A DNA stretch of 64,000 nucleotides from Alistipes sp. (GCA_017938765.1 JAGBAX010000022.1:50538-114537), one strand, 5' to 3'; positions 25,118 to 34,028 are shown, counted from the first letter of the stretch. Notes: generated by a model not told the origin, from the letters alone. Translations and numbers: made by a program.

Positions 25118-26062
25118 ATGGAAGCTATTGTAAAGACAAACTTCAACTTTAAGGGTCAGCAGAGCCACTATGTTGGTAAGGTGCGCGATGTTTATGCAAT
25201 TGATGGCGACTACCTTGTAATGGTTGTCTCTGACCGTATCTCAGCCTTTGATGTGGTACTGCCAAAGGGTATTCCGTTCAAGGGTCAGGTGCTTAACCAG
25301 ATTGCCGCATCGTTCCTTGATGCAACGGCCGACATCCTTCCAAACTGGAAAATCGCTGTTCCAGACCCAATGGTAACTGTGGGTCACAAGTGCGAGCCAT
25401 TTAAGGTGGAGATGGTTATTCGTGGATACCTCTCTGGCCACGCATGGCGCGAGTATAAGGCTGGCAAGCGCACAATTTGTGGTGTAGCTATGCCAGATGG
25501 TATGGTTGAGAATCAGAAGTTCCCAGAGCCAATCATCACCCCTACAACCAAGGCTGACGAGGGTCACGATGAGGATATCTCTAAGGAGGAGATTATCGCT
25601 CGCGGTATCGTTAGTCGTGAGGACTATGAGCAACTTGAGGCCTACACCCGCGCAATTTTTGCTCGCGGAACAGAGATTGCTGCCAAGATGGGTCTTATCC
25701 TTGTTGATACAAAGTACGAGTTTGGTAAGAAGAATGGTGTTATCTACCTTATGGATGAGATTCACACTCCAGACTCTTCTCGCTACTTCTACGCCGAGGG
25801 CTATGCCGAGCGCCTTGCTGCAGGAGAGAAGCAGAAGCAACTGAGCAAGGAGTTTGTTCGCGAGTGGCTTATGGCAAACGGCTTCCAGGGTCAGGAGGGA
25901 GAGCAGGTGCCAGAGATGACTCCAGAGATTGTAGCATCTATTACCGACCGCTACATTGAGCTATATGAGAATATCACTGGCGAGAAGTTCGTTAAGGCCG
26001 AGTGTGACGATGTTGCAGCGCGCATTGAGAAAAATGTCAGCGACTTCCTTGCTACACTGTAG
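25118..26062 (+). CDS. purC: Phosphoribosylaminoimidazole-succinocarboxamide synthase
   Basis: SAICAR synthase joins CAIR and aspartate using ATP in purine synthesis. The 314-residue protein has the N-terminal KGKVRD-like motif ([13 protein letters not shown]), '[14 protein letters not shown]', '[15 protein letters not shown]', '[11 protein letters not shown]' and 'LVDTKYEFG', followed by '[14 protein letters not shown]'. The length matches the longer bacterial/yeast-type enzyme rather than the ~240-residue E. coli type. It is monocistronic, ending at a terminator. A -7 box TAATTTTG lies at 25076-25083. Confidence 0.96.
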   Translation: MEAIVKTNFNFKGQQSHYVGKVRDVYAIDGDYLVMVVSDRISAFDVVLPKGIPFKGQVLNQIAASFLDATADILPNWKIAVPDPMVTVGHKCEPFKVEMVIRGYLSGHAWREYKAGKRTICGVAMPDGMVENQKFPEPIITPTTKADEGHDEDISKEEIIARGIVSREDYEQLEAYTRAIFARGTEIAAKMGLILVDTKYEFGKKNGVIYLMDEIHTPDSSRYFYAEGYAERLAAGEKQKQLSKEFVREWLMANGFQGQEGEQVPEMTPEIVASITDRYIELYENITGEKFVKAECDDVAARIEKNVSDFLATL

Positions 26063-26079
26063 TCAACCTTTTATAGAAA

Positions 26080-26114
26080 AAATGAGCGTGTCCAGATTCT
26101 GGGCACGCTCATTT
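26080..26114 (+). terminator. purC terminator
   Basis: AATGAGCGTG...CACGCTCATT arms with an inner CCAG/CTGG stem are followed by TGTCTGTTTT. It lies between the convergent purC and the TsaC-type gene. Confidence 0.8.
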
Positions 26115-26129
26115 GTCTGTTTTGTAACG

Positions 26130-26690
26130 CTATCGGATAATCTTTATCTCGCTATCCTCTCCAAAGGCTATTATTGAGCTTGGTGTGCCTGTGGGGCGAC
26201 CCTGAAAGCGAGGGTTTACGACAAAGTCTACCCCGTTAATAATTACCTGCTTAACCTCGGCAAGGTTTTTTGGACTCTTCTCGCCAGAGATGTTGGCAGA
26301 TGTAGAGACTATCGGCTTGCCGAACTTGTAGAGCAACTTCTGGCAAAAGTCGTGGTCGGGCACTCTTACGCCCAGCGTACCCTCTTCGGGAATAAGGTTT
26401 GCAGCCACGCCCGAAGCTCCTGGAAGAATCAGTGTAAGCGGCTTTGTAGCCATCTCCATAACCTCAAAGGCGATACCTGGAGCCTTGTTTACATAACGGA
26501 CAACCATATCGGCATCTTTGCACAGCACAAGCATAGACTTCTTGTCGCCGCTCTGCTTAAGGTCGTAAATCCTCTGCACAGCCTCTGCATTTGTCGCATC
26601 GCAACCTATACCCCAAACAGTATCTGTCGGGTAAAGTATTATTCCTCCACGACGGAGAACTTCAAGAGCAAGAGCTATTTCTCTATCCAT
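26130..26690 (-). CDS. L-threonylcarbamoyladenylate synthase (Sua5/YciO/YrdC family)
   Basis: This enzyme makes threonylcarbamoyl-AMP for the t6A modification of ANN-decoding tRNAs. The start at 26690 (MDREIALALEVLRRGG) is the family start; an open extension to 26828 runs into the divergent promoter region. The 186-residue protein has 'ILYPTDTVWGIGCDA', 'KSMLVLC' and 'PIVSTSANISGEKSP'. It lacks the C-terminal Sua5 domain, so it is the short TsaC/YwlC form. YciO paralogues are hard to separate by eye. Confidence 0.92.
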   Translation of the reverse strand: MDREIALALEVLRRGGIILYPTDTVWGIGCDATNAEAVQRIYDLKQSGDKKSMLVLCKDADMVVRYVNKAPGIAFEVMEMATKPLTLILPGASGVAANLIPEEGTLGVRVPDHDFCQKLLYKFGKPIVSTSANISGEKSPKNLAEVKQVIINGVDFVVNPRFQGRPTGTPSSIIAFGEDSEIKIIR

Positions 26691-26802
26691 AATTGAAAAA
26701 TTATTACTATTTTGATGCAAAATTAAGAAAAATCTCAACTTTTTTATAACTTTGCGGTTTAGAAAGTGTTTAAAATATAAAAAAATAAAAATAGAGACAA
26801 TT

Positions 26803-27519
26803 ATGGGAAGAGCTTTTGAGTATCGCAAAGCGCGTAAGATGAAGCGTTGGGGTCATATGGCTCGCGTTTTCACAAAGATTGGTAAGGAGATTGAGATTGC
26901 AGTAAAGGCTGGTGGTCCAGACCCATCTGCAAATACTCGCCTGCGTATCCTTATGCAGAATGCTAAGGCTGAGAATATGCCTAAGGAGAATGTTGAGCGC
27001 GCAATTAAGCGTGCCACTGACAAGGACGCAGCAGACTATAAGGAGGTTGTATACGAGGGATATGGCCCTCACGGTGTTGCCTTCCTCGTTGAGACAGCTA
27101 CTGACAACACAAACCGTACTGTAGCAAGCGTACGTATGTACTTTAACAAGTGCGGCGGTAACCTCGGTAACTCAGGTAGCGTGGCATTTATGTTTGAGCA
27201 CAAGTGCGTCTTTAAGTTCAAGGCTGCCGAGGGCGTAGATCCAGAGGAACTTGAGCTTGAGATGATTGACCTCGGCGTTGATGAGTTCTACGTAGAGGAG
27301 GATGGCATTACCGTTTATGCTGCTTATGAGTCTTTCGGTGCTATCCAGAAGTGGCTTGATGATCAGGGCTATGAGATTATCTCTGGTGAGAGTGTTCGCA
27401 TCCCAACCGACACCAAGGAGCTTGACGCAGAGGCTCGCGAGGCCGTTGAGAAGCTCGTTGAGAAGCTTGAGGAGGATGATGATGTAGTAAATGTTTATCA
27501 CACAATGGCCGAAGAGTAA
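26803..27519 (+). CDS. YebC/PmpR-family DNA-binding transcriptional or translation factor
   Basis: The ATG at 26803 (MGRAFEYRKARKMKRWGHMARVFTK) is the family start; the frame is open upstream from 26752, but that covers promoter sequence (-7 TAACTTTG at 26747-26754). The 238-residue protein has 'NTRLRILMQNAKAENMPKENVERAIKRA', 'YEGYGPHGVAFLVE' and 'NKCGGNLGNSGSVAFMF', characteristic of TACO1/YebC. Family members act as regulators or help translate polyproline stretches. It shares a divergent intergenic region with the TsaC-type gene. Confidence 0.95.
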   Translation: MGRAFEYRKARKMKRWGHMARVFTKIGKEIEIAVKAGGPDPSANTRLRILMQNAKAENMPKENVERAIKRATDKDAADYKEVVYEGYGPHGVAFLVETATDNTNRTVASVRMYFNKCGGNLGNSGSVAFMFEHKCVFKFKAAEGVDPEELELEMIDLGVDEFYVEEDGITVYAAYESFGAIQKWLDDQGYEIISGESVRIPTDTKELDAEAREAVEKLVEKLEEDDDVVNVYHTMAEE

Positions 27520-27646
27520 TTTTGTTGTGATAACGCGGATACCTACTTCCGCTAACAAAAATCCCAGCAATGGCTGTACGCTTTAGTACTATCCATCGCT
27601 GGGATTTTTGCCGAGCGTCGTATCTACCGCGTTCTGACAACAAAAT
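27519..27646. repeat. Long nested palindrome with apical loop GCTTTA (element B)
   Basis: The outer arms ATTTTGTTGT/ACAACAAAAT and ACGCGG/CCGCGT enclose AAAAATCCCAGC/GCTGGGATTTTT, then AATGG/CCATC and GTAC-GCTTTA-GTAC at 27576-27589. The outer left arm starts at the last base of the yebC stop codon. The inner hairpin alone could terminate transcription, but the outer arms extend the pairing to nearly 130 nt. Confidence 0.85.
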
Positions 27647-27794
27647 AGCCTTTGGCCGTTAGCCATTGGCTATTGGCTCACCTTCGGTGACCCTTCCCCG
27701 CTATCACAACAAATGCCATTTAACCATTGACTCTGTACTCTGTACTCTGTACTCTGTACTCTGTACTCTTTGGCTAACGGCTAACGGCCAACAG
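27647..27794. repeat. Intergenic low-complexity region with five 7-bp tandem repeats
   Basis: ACTCTGT occurs five times head to tail (27730-27764) plus a partial copy. It is flanked by inverted GGCCGTTAGCCATTGGC / GGCTAACGGCCAACAGC-type stretches that resemble the sequence at 4890-4925. No gene is seen. Confidence 0.85.
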
Positions 27795-29087
27795 CTAAAA
27801 ATCACTATTCCACTCCCCGTCGGCAGATGTGCAGATTACGGGGCGACTTTTCTCTACGCTCTTGAGCCACTGGTAAGTCTTGTAGAGGCAGTAGCCGTTA
27901 CCCGAATCCTTGCCAGCAAGGCTATAGGCGATAATGCAAACATTGTTGCGTGTGCGGTAGTACATGCTCTTTGTGCGCTCAAGGTACTGCTCCACAAGCT
28001 TTGGGTTGTTGGACGGAGTGCCACCAACAGTGCGGTTATTTGGCTCGGCAGTAGCATTGATGGCCACCTGCTCAATAACATACATACCCACATCATCGCA
28101 CAAGTTGTAGAACCACATCGGCTGCGGCGAGTCTGGGCAGAGGGTGTTGTATCCCTTGCTCTTTAGTGCCAATATATCCTTACGGCTCTGGGCGCGTGAC
28201 TGGTTGGCATTGTATGCTATCTTATTGATTTCTATCGGTTTACCATTGCGGTAAATCTTTCCATCCTCAAAGGTCGTCTTACCTGCACCAATGCGTACGG
28301 GCAGGTACTCAAATGGCTTTCCACCGCGCTTGACATAGAGCGTTGTGCGGTAGAGTGAAGGCTTATCGGCGCTCCAGAGGTATCTCAGCTCGGCGCCCAA
28401 GTCTACGCGCACCTTGAGCGTGTCGCGGCTTCTGCTCGCTACTGTAAAGTCGCGTACGGCATAATCAACAAGCTTACGCTCAGGGGTGTAGATGTCGTAT
28501 CCAATAGAGACGGTATCTTCAACATTAAAGTCGTTGCCGGCGATAATGTCAAGCTCAAGGTGCAGCTTGCCCTCGCGCTCAACAATGGCTGCATCGTAGT
28601 CGTAGACCGATGTGCGGTGCTGTGCAAAGATGTAGCATCCATTAAACAGCGCACAGCGTTGCTCGGCCTTTCCCTCGCTCAGCTGCGGATAGATTGTTCG
28701 GCGCAGAAGCAGCACCACATCGTTATCCCCCTGTCGCAGATATGGGGAGATAAAGTAGTCGGCAGGTGTTGATGCATCCTCTGAAGTGGCTACCACAGTG
28801 CCATTTATGGCTATGTCGTAGGCGCTGACGGTGTTCTCAATGTGCAGGTAGGTGTTATAGTCGTTCCACGCTGCGGGCACAGCGAGCTTCATACCATACA
28901 TAGCAAATGCGCCTATATCGCCTAATTTCTTCGGGACATAGGACATATGGTTTAGCGTGTTAGTATGGTCGCGGTTGATTGAATCCTCGCGAGTGTCGTA
29001 TAGTGTGAACTGGCTGCGGTAGACCTTCTGCGCAAAAACAGAGCTACACATCGCCATAAAAAGCAGAAGTAAAGCAAGTTTTTTCAT
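27795..29087 (-). CDS. GH2-like secreted protein lacking the catalytic acid and part of the barrel
   Basis: The 430-residue protein has a signal peptide (MKKLALLLLFMAMCSSVFAQ), a jelly-roll sugar-binding domain (WNDYNTYLHIENTVSAYDIAINGTVV), an Ig-like domain, and a shortened TIM barrel beginning about residue 280. GH2 enzymes have a WSLGNESGNG-type motif whose Glu is the general acid. Here the motif reads AYSLAGKDSGNG, with Asn-Glu replaced by Lys-Asp, and the protein ends at 'SADGEWNSDF', well before the nucleophile Glu region. It is therefore probably not catalytic; it may bind glycan or be a decayed gene. The frame itself is intact. Confidence 0.8.
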   Translation of the reverse strand: MKKLALLLLFMAMCSSVFAQKVYRSQFTLYDTREDSINRDHTNTLNHMSYVPKKLGDIGAFAMYGMKLAVPAAWNDYNTYLHIENTVSAYDIAINGTVVATSEDASTPADYFISPYLRQGDNDVVLLLRRTIYPQLSEGKAEQRCALFNGCYIFAQHRTSVYDYDAAIVEREGKLHLELDIIAGNDFNVEDTVSIGYDIYTPERKLVDYAVRDFTVASRSRDTLKVRVDLGAELRYLWSADKPSLYRTTLYVKRGGKPFEYLPVRIGAGKTTFEDGKIYRNGKPIEINKIAYNANQSRAQSRKDILALKSKGYNTLCPDSPQPMWFYNLCDDVGMYVIEQVAINATAEPNNRTVGGTPSNNPKLVEQYLERTKSMYYRTRNNVCIIAYSLAGKDSGNGYCLYKTYQWLKSVEKSRPVICTSADGEWNSDF

Positions 29088-29102
29088 AGTTTATCTCTTA
29101 AC

Positions 29103-29134
29103 TTTGCAAAGATACGATTATTTTCGTAACTTTG
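29103..29134 (+). promoter_or_regulatory. Promoter of asnS
   Basis: TTTG at 29103-29106 and TAACTTTG at 29127-29134 are separated by 20 nt. The overlapping minus-strand TATCTTTG (29114-29107) could serve the GH2-like gene. Confidence 0.75.
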
Positions 29135-29177
29135 CCAGTTAGAAAACAAAGAAAACAAATATAATACAGAAACAGTT

Positions 29178-30557
29178 ATGCGTATAGCTCAATTATTAAA
29201 GTCAACTGACTACAACAGCGAGGTTGTTGTAAAGGGTTGGGTGAGAACAAAGCGAGGCAACAAGAATGTGGCATTTATTGCCCTGAACGACGGTAGTTGT
29301 GTTGCCAATATCCAGATTGTGGTTGATTTGCAGAAGATTGACGAACAGTGCCTCAAGGCTGTTACTACAGGCGCTTGCATCTGCGTTAAGGGTACTCTTG
29401 TAGAGAGTCTTGGCGCTGGTCAGGGCGTTGAGGTGCAGGCCGAGAGCATCGAGGTTTACGGTGCGGCCGACCCAGAGACATACCCTCTTCAGAAGAAGGG
29501 TCACTCTCTTGAGTTCTTGCGCGACATTGCCTACCTTCGTCCGCGTACAAACACCTTTGGTGCTGTGCTTCGTATCCGTCACGCTATGGCGTATGCTATC
29601 CACAAGTACTTCAATGACAAGGGCTTCTACTACCTCCACACTCCGCTTATCACAGCCTCTGACTGTGAGGGTGCGGGTGCAATGTTTCAGGTAACAACCC
29701 TTGACCTAAATAACCTTCCAAAGGGTGAGGATGGTAAGGTAGACTACACTCAGGACTTCTTTGGCAAGCCTTGCTCTCTTACCGTTTCTGGTCAGCTTGA
29801 GGGCGAGCTTGGTGCGCTTTCATTGGGTCAGATTTACACTTTCGGCCCTACTTTCCGCGCTGAGAACTCAAATACTCCACGCCACCTCTCTGAGTTCTGG
29901 ATGATTGAGCCAGAGATGGCATTCTACGAGCTTGAGGATAATATGGAGCTGGCTGAGGACTTCCTTAAGTACCTTATCCGCTACGCCCTTGATAACTGCC
30001 GCGAGGACCTTGAGTTTATGAACAAGATGTGGGACAAGGAACTTATTGAGCGACTCAACTTTGTGCTTGAGAATGACTTTGTACGCCTTGACTACACTGA
30101 GGGTATCCGCATCCTGCAGGAGTCTGGCCGTAAGTTTGAGTTCCCTTGCCACTGGGGTTGCGACCTTCAGTCAGAGCACGAGCGCTACCTTGTTGAGGAG
30201 CACTTCAAGCGTCCAGTAATCCTGATTAACTATCCAAAGGAGATTAAGGCATTCTATATGAAGCAGAACGAGGATGGTAAGACAGTACGCGCAATGGATG
30301 TATTGTTCCCAAAAATCGGCGAGATTATCGGTGGTTCGGAGCGTGAGGCAGACTATGGCAAGCTTCGTGCAAGAATTGATGAGCTTCATATTCCGGAGAA
30401 GGATATGTGGTGGTACCTTGACACCCGCCGTTGGGGTTCTGCACCGCACTCTGGTTTTGGTCTTGGCTTTGAGCGACTGCTGCTCTTTGTGACTGGTATG
30501 GGAAATATCCGCGATGTGATTCCATTCCCACGTACTCCAAAGAACGCAGAGTTCTAA
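29178..30557 (+). CDS. asnS: Asparaginyl-tRNA synthetase
   Basis: This class IIb synthetase charges tRNA-Asn. The N-terminal OB-fold (about 15-110; [26 protein letters not shown]) is followed by motif 1, '[27 protein letters not shown]' (motif 2 FRAEN) and motif 3 '[17 protein letters not shown]'. At 459 residues it has normal length. It is followed 45 nt later by rpoN on the same strand. Confidence 0.97.
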   Translation: MRIAQLLKSTDYNSEVVVKGWVRTKRGNKNVAFIALNDGSCVANIQIVVDLQKIDEQCLKAVTTGACICVKGTLVESLGAGQGVEVQAESIEVYGAADPETYPLQKKGHSLEFLRDIAYLRPRTNTFGAVLRIRHAMAYAIHKYFNDKGFYYLHTPLITASDCEGAGAMFQVTTLDLNNLPKGEDGKVDYTQDFFGKPCSLTVSGQLEGELGALSLGQIYTFGPTFRAENSNTPRHLSEFWMIEPEMAFYELEDNMELAEDFLKYLIRYALDNCREDLEFMNKMWDKELIERLNFVLENDFVRLDYTEGIRILQESGRKFEFPCHWGCDLQSEHERYLVEEHFKRPVILINYPKEIKAFYMKQNEDGKTVRAMDVLFPKIGEIIGGSEREADYGKLRARIDELHIPEKDMWWYLDTRRWGSAPHSGFGLGFERLLLFVTGMGNIRDVIPFPRTPKNAEF

Positions 30558-30602
30558 ACGGACCTTCTCTCTTCGGTTTGAGGCGAAATAAAATAGGAAG
30601 CT

Positions 30603-32021
30603 ATGTCAATTTCACAGAGACAACAACTTCTGCAGCAGCAGAAACTTTCGCCCCAGCAGATACAGATGATAAAGCTGCTGGAGCTGCCTACCGCATTGCT
30701 GGAGCAGCGCATCAAACAGGAGATAGAGCAGAATATCGTGCTTGAGGAGGACCACTCTGAGACAGAGGGTGATGAGCCTATTGAGATATCTATGGATGAG
30801 TATCTTAAGGAGGACGACACGCCGTCATACAAGAGCCGACTCAACCACTACTCAAAAGACGACCGCCCCCGAAATTTTCAGATTTCGGGCGGTCGTTCTT
30901 TGCAAGAGTACCTTATCGAACAGCTCGGTTTTCGCACTCTTACCGATACTGAGCGTAGCATTGCCGAGTTTATTGTCGGCAGTATTGACAGCGACGGATA
31001 TTTGCGTCGTGACTTGCAGTCCGTTAGTGACGATATAGCCTTTACACTTGGTATTGAGGTAGATGTAGCCGAGTTGGAGCACCTGCTATCAATCATCCAA
31101 CACCTTGAGCCAGTGGGCGTAGGAGCAAGAGATTTACGGGAGTCACTGCTGCTGCAACTTAATAGCCAAAGCCTTGATAGTGAGGCTAAAAGGTTAGCGA
31201 ATAAGATTCTTACAGACCACTTTGAGGAGTTTGTAAAAAAGCACTACGAGCGTATGATTGCCCGCCTGGGCGTTACTGAGGAGCAGTTCCGCGCGGCGGT
31301 GCAGGAGATACAGCGCCTCTCGCCAAAGCCAGGCAACCTCTTCTCGGAGGATAGCGATGGCGCGCCATATATCATCCCCGATTTTATCCTTGACTATCGC
31401 GATGGTCGCTTTGACCTTCAGCTCAACTCTTACAACATCCCAGAGCTGAAGATTAACCGCCACTATATGGATGTTATTCGTCAGGTGCAGGGCAAGAGTG
31501 ACGATAGAATGAGCCAGCAGGAGCGTGAGGCGGTGCAGTTTGTCAAGAGTAAGATAGATGCTGCCAAGTGGTTTATGTCTGCTATAAAGCAGCGCCACGA
31601 CACCCTTATGCGCACCATGCAGACCATTCTTGACTACCAGCAGGAGTACTTCAAGGATGGTGACCGCAGCCGCCTTAAGCCGATGATTCTTAAGGATATA
31701 GCCGACCGCACAGGCCTTGATGTCTCTACAATCTCTCGCGTGGCAAATAGCAAGTATGTCCAGACCAGCTTCGGCATAATACTCCTCAAATCGCTCTTCT
31801 CGGAGGCTATGCAGACCGTTTCGGGCGAGGAGGTGTCAAGCTACGAGATTAAAAACCTTCTTGAGCAGTGCATTGCCGAGGAGGATAAGCGTCATCCACT
31901 GACAGATGAGCAGCTGATGAACATTCTCAACGACAAGGGCTACTGCATCGCCCGCCGTACGGTTGCCAAGTATCGCGAGATGCTCGGAATACCCGTTGCC
32001 CGTCTACGAAAAGAGATTTAG
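30603..32021 (+). CDS. rpoN: RNA polymerase sigma-54 factor
   Basis: Sigma-54 directs RNA polymerase to -24/-12 promoters and needs an enhancer-binding ATPase. The 472-residue protein has the Gln-rich region I (QRQQLLQQQKLSPQQIQMIKLLELP), the acidic region II, the core-binding domain and the C-terminal RpoN box ARRTVAKYRE (about residue 450). No enhancer-binding protein gene lies nearby. A sequence resembling a sigma-54 promoter lies 12 nt downstream of its own stop codon. Confidence 0.96.
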   Translation: MSISQRQQLLQQQKLSPQQIQMIKLLELPTALLEQRIKQEIEQNIVLEEDHSETEGDEPIEISMDEYLKEDDTPSYKSRLNHYSKDDRPRNFQISGGRSLQEYLIEQLGFRTLTDTERSIAEFIVGSIDSDGYLRRDLQSVSDDIAFTLGIEVDVAELEHLLSIIQHLEPVGVGARDLRESLLLQLNSQSLDSEAKRLANKILTDHFEEFVKKHYERMIARLGVTEEQFRAAVQEIQRLSPKPGNLFSEDSDGAPYIIPDFILDYRDGRFDLQLNSYNIPELKINRHYMDVIRQVQGKSDDRMSQQEREAVQFVKSKIDAAKWFMSAIKQRHDTLMRTMQTILDYQQEYFKDGDRSRLKPMILKDIADRTGLDVSTISRVANSKYVQTSFGIILLKSLFSEAMQTVSGEEVSSYEIKNLLEQCIAEEDKRHPLTDEQLMNILNDKGYCIARRTVAKYREMLGIPVARLRKEI

Positions 32022-32032
32022 CAATCTATCTA

Positions 32033-32080
32033 TGGCATAAACATTGATAGTGTTCTGGTGTAAACAAAAAACATCAGAAC
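32033..32080 (+). promoter_or_regulatory. Sigma-54-like promoter candidate and inverted repeat before the lipoprotein gene
   Basis: TGGCAT-N5-TTGAT (32033-32048) matches the sigma-54 consensus TGGCAC-N5-TTGCA except at positions flanking the -12 GC (GA here). It is followed by arms GTTCTGGTG and CATCAGAAC (32052-32080) ending 1 nt before the start codon. Either may be coincidental. Confidence 0.35.
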
Positions 32081-32081
32081 A

Positions 32082-32654
32082 ATGAAAAGATTTTTACTTT
32101 CAGTGTCCGTAGTGGCACTTGCAGTATGCAGTTTTATCGGTTGCTCACAGCAGAAGCAGTGGAATAGAGAGCAGCGCCAAGCCCTTCGTGAGATGTTGAA
32201 GGATTATCGCCAGATGGTATACCTCAATAACCTTACAGAGGCGGAGTATATGCTCTTTGCTGACCAAGTAGCTGCCGACATAGAGCAGGAGTATCCTGTC
32301 TATACAACCTTCGTTCAGATGCCCGCAGTAAATGACACGGTGCAGGTCTATGTTGTAACGACTATCGTTGAGCAACTTAATACTGATGCCCGCAATATGC
32401 GCCATCTGTTCCCGTACAACACCCTTGTAGAGAGCAATATCCTGCCAAGTGGCCTTGACCGTACACAGCAGAACGCATTCTACCGCTGTCTTGCCCAGAG
32501 GGTCAATAACACCTTTCCGACTATTGACAGCTTTGTCAATGCCGTTATTTCGGACACCACCTCAATGTCTACCATTACTCAGCTTGAGCAGCAGTGTGCA
32601 AACGATTTGTTCGGCTGGCAGGTTGATATAGTTGAGATTGTTGAGACAAATTAA
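32082..32654 (+). CDS. Lipoprotein of unknown function
   Basis: The 190-residue protein has a lipoprotein signal (LSVSVVALAVCSFIGC, lipobox Cys at about residue 21). The rest is helical and Gln/Asn-rich with no domain I recognise. It is placed 60 nt after rpoN, and its stop codon lies inside a bidirectional terminator shared with the convergent DUF3575 gene. Confidence 0.8.
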   Translation: MKRFLLSVSVVALAVCSFIGCSQQKQWNREQRQALREMLKDYRQMVYLNNLTEAEYMLFADQVAADIEQEYPVYTTFVQMPAVNDTVQVYVVTTIVEQLNTDARNMRHLFPYNTLVESNILPSGLDRTQQNAFYRCLAQRVNNTFPTIDSFVNAVISDTTSMSTITQLEQQCANDLFGWQVDIVEIVETN

Positions 32655-32697
32655 AGAAAATAGAAGAGAGAAATTTTTCTCTCTTCTATTTTCTTTT
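32653..32697. terminator. Bidirectional terminator with a 21-bp perfect stem
   Basis: AAAGAAAATAGAAGAGAGAAA and its exact complement are separated by 2 nt. The stop codons of both convergent genes (TAA 32652-32654 and TAG 32688-32686) lie within the stem. Confidence 0.92.
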
Positions 32698-33294
32698 GAA
32701 TATCATATATCCGATACTAACGCCCGCCTTAATGGGCATAATCTCCGACGAGCCATTAAAGGGGTCTGGATGTGTGTAGTTCTCGTGGCCGTAGGGGTTC
32801 ATAATTATCTCTCCATTAGCCTTGTAGCCATTGTACCACGAGCGGACAAAGTCAATAGCTACATAGGCATCTACAACCCACCGCCCTGCAAAGTGGTGCT
32901 GATATCCCGCACCAACGCCTACCATAGCACCAAAACCCTTGCTGTAGGTCTCCTTAAGCGAGATAAGACCACCATTGAAGAGGCGAGGTTTGTTGATGTC
33001 AAAGCCCATAATACCAGCATTTGCGCTTATGTACCAACCCTTAGTCGCCTCGCGGAAGTAGTATCGGTACTCGCCCTGAAAAATGCCGAAGTGGGCGTGC
33101 TTGCCGCCGATGCTCCTCCAAGGCGAGTATGTCGCATCTACAACAAGTGAGCTATGTGGCGAGATTGCCCCCTCCACCTGCGGATTGACAACACCAACAA
33201 CGGCATAGAGCGCATTGATTTTTGCGTAAATCTGCGCCCGCAGCGGTGTTGCTACAGCAAGCGTAAGGATAAGTATGGCTACTAATCGTCTCAT
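32686..33294 (-). CDS. DUF3575 outer-membrane-type protein
   Basis: The 202-residue protein has a signal peptide (MRRLVAILILTLAVATPLRAQ) and the DUF3575 pattern: KINALYAVVGVVNPQVEGAISPHSSLVVDATYSPW near residues 25-60 and 'QGEYRYYFREATKGWYISANAG'. The family is found in Bacteroidetes, often linked to fimbriae-like surface proteins, and probably forms a small beta barrel. It starts 1 nt after the thioesterase gene, so they are co-transcribed. Confidence 0.85.
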   Translation of the reverse strand: MRRLVAILILTLAVATPLRAQIYAKINALYAVVGVVNPQVEGAISPHSSLVVDATYSPWRSIGGKHAHFGIFQGEYRYYFREATKGWYISANAGIMGFDINKPRLFNGGLISLKETYSKGFGAMVGVGAGYQHHFAGRWVVDAYVAIDFVRSWYNGYKANGEIIMNPYGHENYTHPDPFNGSSEIMPIKAGVSIGYMIFKRK

Positions 33295-33295
33295 A

Positions 33296-33772
33296 TTACT
33301 CCTCTCCCTCTACAATGCAACGGGTAAGACCCATTTCAGAAGCCGCCTTCTCCTTTGAGAATAGGAAGTAGAGACAACTGCACTCTGTTGTAAGCTCTCC
33401 GTCGCTGTTGTATATCTCTCCCGCAACAGTGACAAGATTTCGGCGCACCTCGGCTGTTCGCGCCTTGAGTGTCAGCTTACCGCCATTTGTGTGTACTGGC
33501 TTGCGATATCTAATCTCCATCTTTGAGGTCACCGCACCCGTCTGGAACTTGCGGAACACCACCCAGCCACACAGCTCGTCAAGCAACGCCGCCTGAACGC
33601 CTCCGTGCAGAGTATTTATCCAGCTCTGATGCTCTCCATCTGGCTCCCAGAAGCTTACGATATCGTCGCCATCCTCGTAGAACTCCATCTTCAGGCCGTG
33701 CTGGTGGTTGGGGTCACAGCCAAAGCAGTGGTAGCCCTCCATGCCTAACCAGGGGTTGATAATCTTCTTCAT
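33296..33772 (-). CDS. PaaI-type hotdog-fold thioesterase
   Basis: The 158-residue protein has the hotdog helix motif LHGGVQAALLDELCGW (about 55-70), with the HGG and Asp/Glu positions of the PaaI/YbgC group, and strands 'VTSKMEIRYRKPVHTNGGKLTLKARTAEV'. It probably hydrolyses an acyl-CoA; substrate unknown. The N-terminal HCFGCDPNHQHGLKM is the conserved first segment of this subgroup. A -7 box TACCTTTG (33806-33799, minus strand) precedes it. Confidence 0.9.
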   Translation of the reverse strand: MKKIINPWLGMEGYHCFGCDPNHQHGLKMEFYEDGDDIVSFWEPDGEHQSWINTLHGGVQAALLDELCGWVVFRKFQTGAVTSKMEIRYRKPVHTNGGKLTLKARTAEVRRNLVTVAGEIYNSDGELTTECSCLYFLFSKEKAASEMGLTRCIVEGEE

Positions 33773-33853
33773 AATAGTGCTATTATCGTTAAACGATACA
33801 AAGGTAATAAAAACAGATGGAATAGAGAGTGTTCCATCTGTTCAAAAAGGGTT

Positions 33854-34017
33854 AGAAGATGTTTGAAATTTATTTACGAAATTATTTTATAGCTGTTTTG
33901 TGGCTATTTTCTCATATGATTTGAGGCGCATAGAGGGTACTATGTAACGAAAATCAGATGAGAAAAGAGTCGTAAACAGCATAAAAGAGTAAGATAAACA
34001 AATTTCAAACATCTTCT
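33854..34017. repeat. 164-nt imperfect palindrome (element D)
   Basis: The outer arms AGAAGATGTTTGAAATTT and the exact complement at 34000-34017 are perfect for 18 bp. Inner arms include CTGTTT/AAACAG and TTTTCTCAT/ATGAGAAAA, and the centre is CATAG-AGGGTA-CTATG at 33929-33944. The centre has the same CATA(C/G)-N6-(G/C)TATG geometry as elements A and C but a different loop. The whole intergenic space between the thioesterase and META genes (33773-34028) is taken up by it and by the thioesterase promoter. Confidence 0.85.
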
Positions 34018-34028
34018 TTCTATACATC

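Noticed and set aside
27730-27770. CRISPR-like repeat array
   Set aside because: The repeats are only 7 bp, directly adjacent and without spacers; no cas genes are present.
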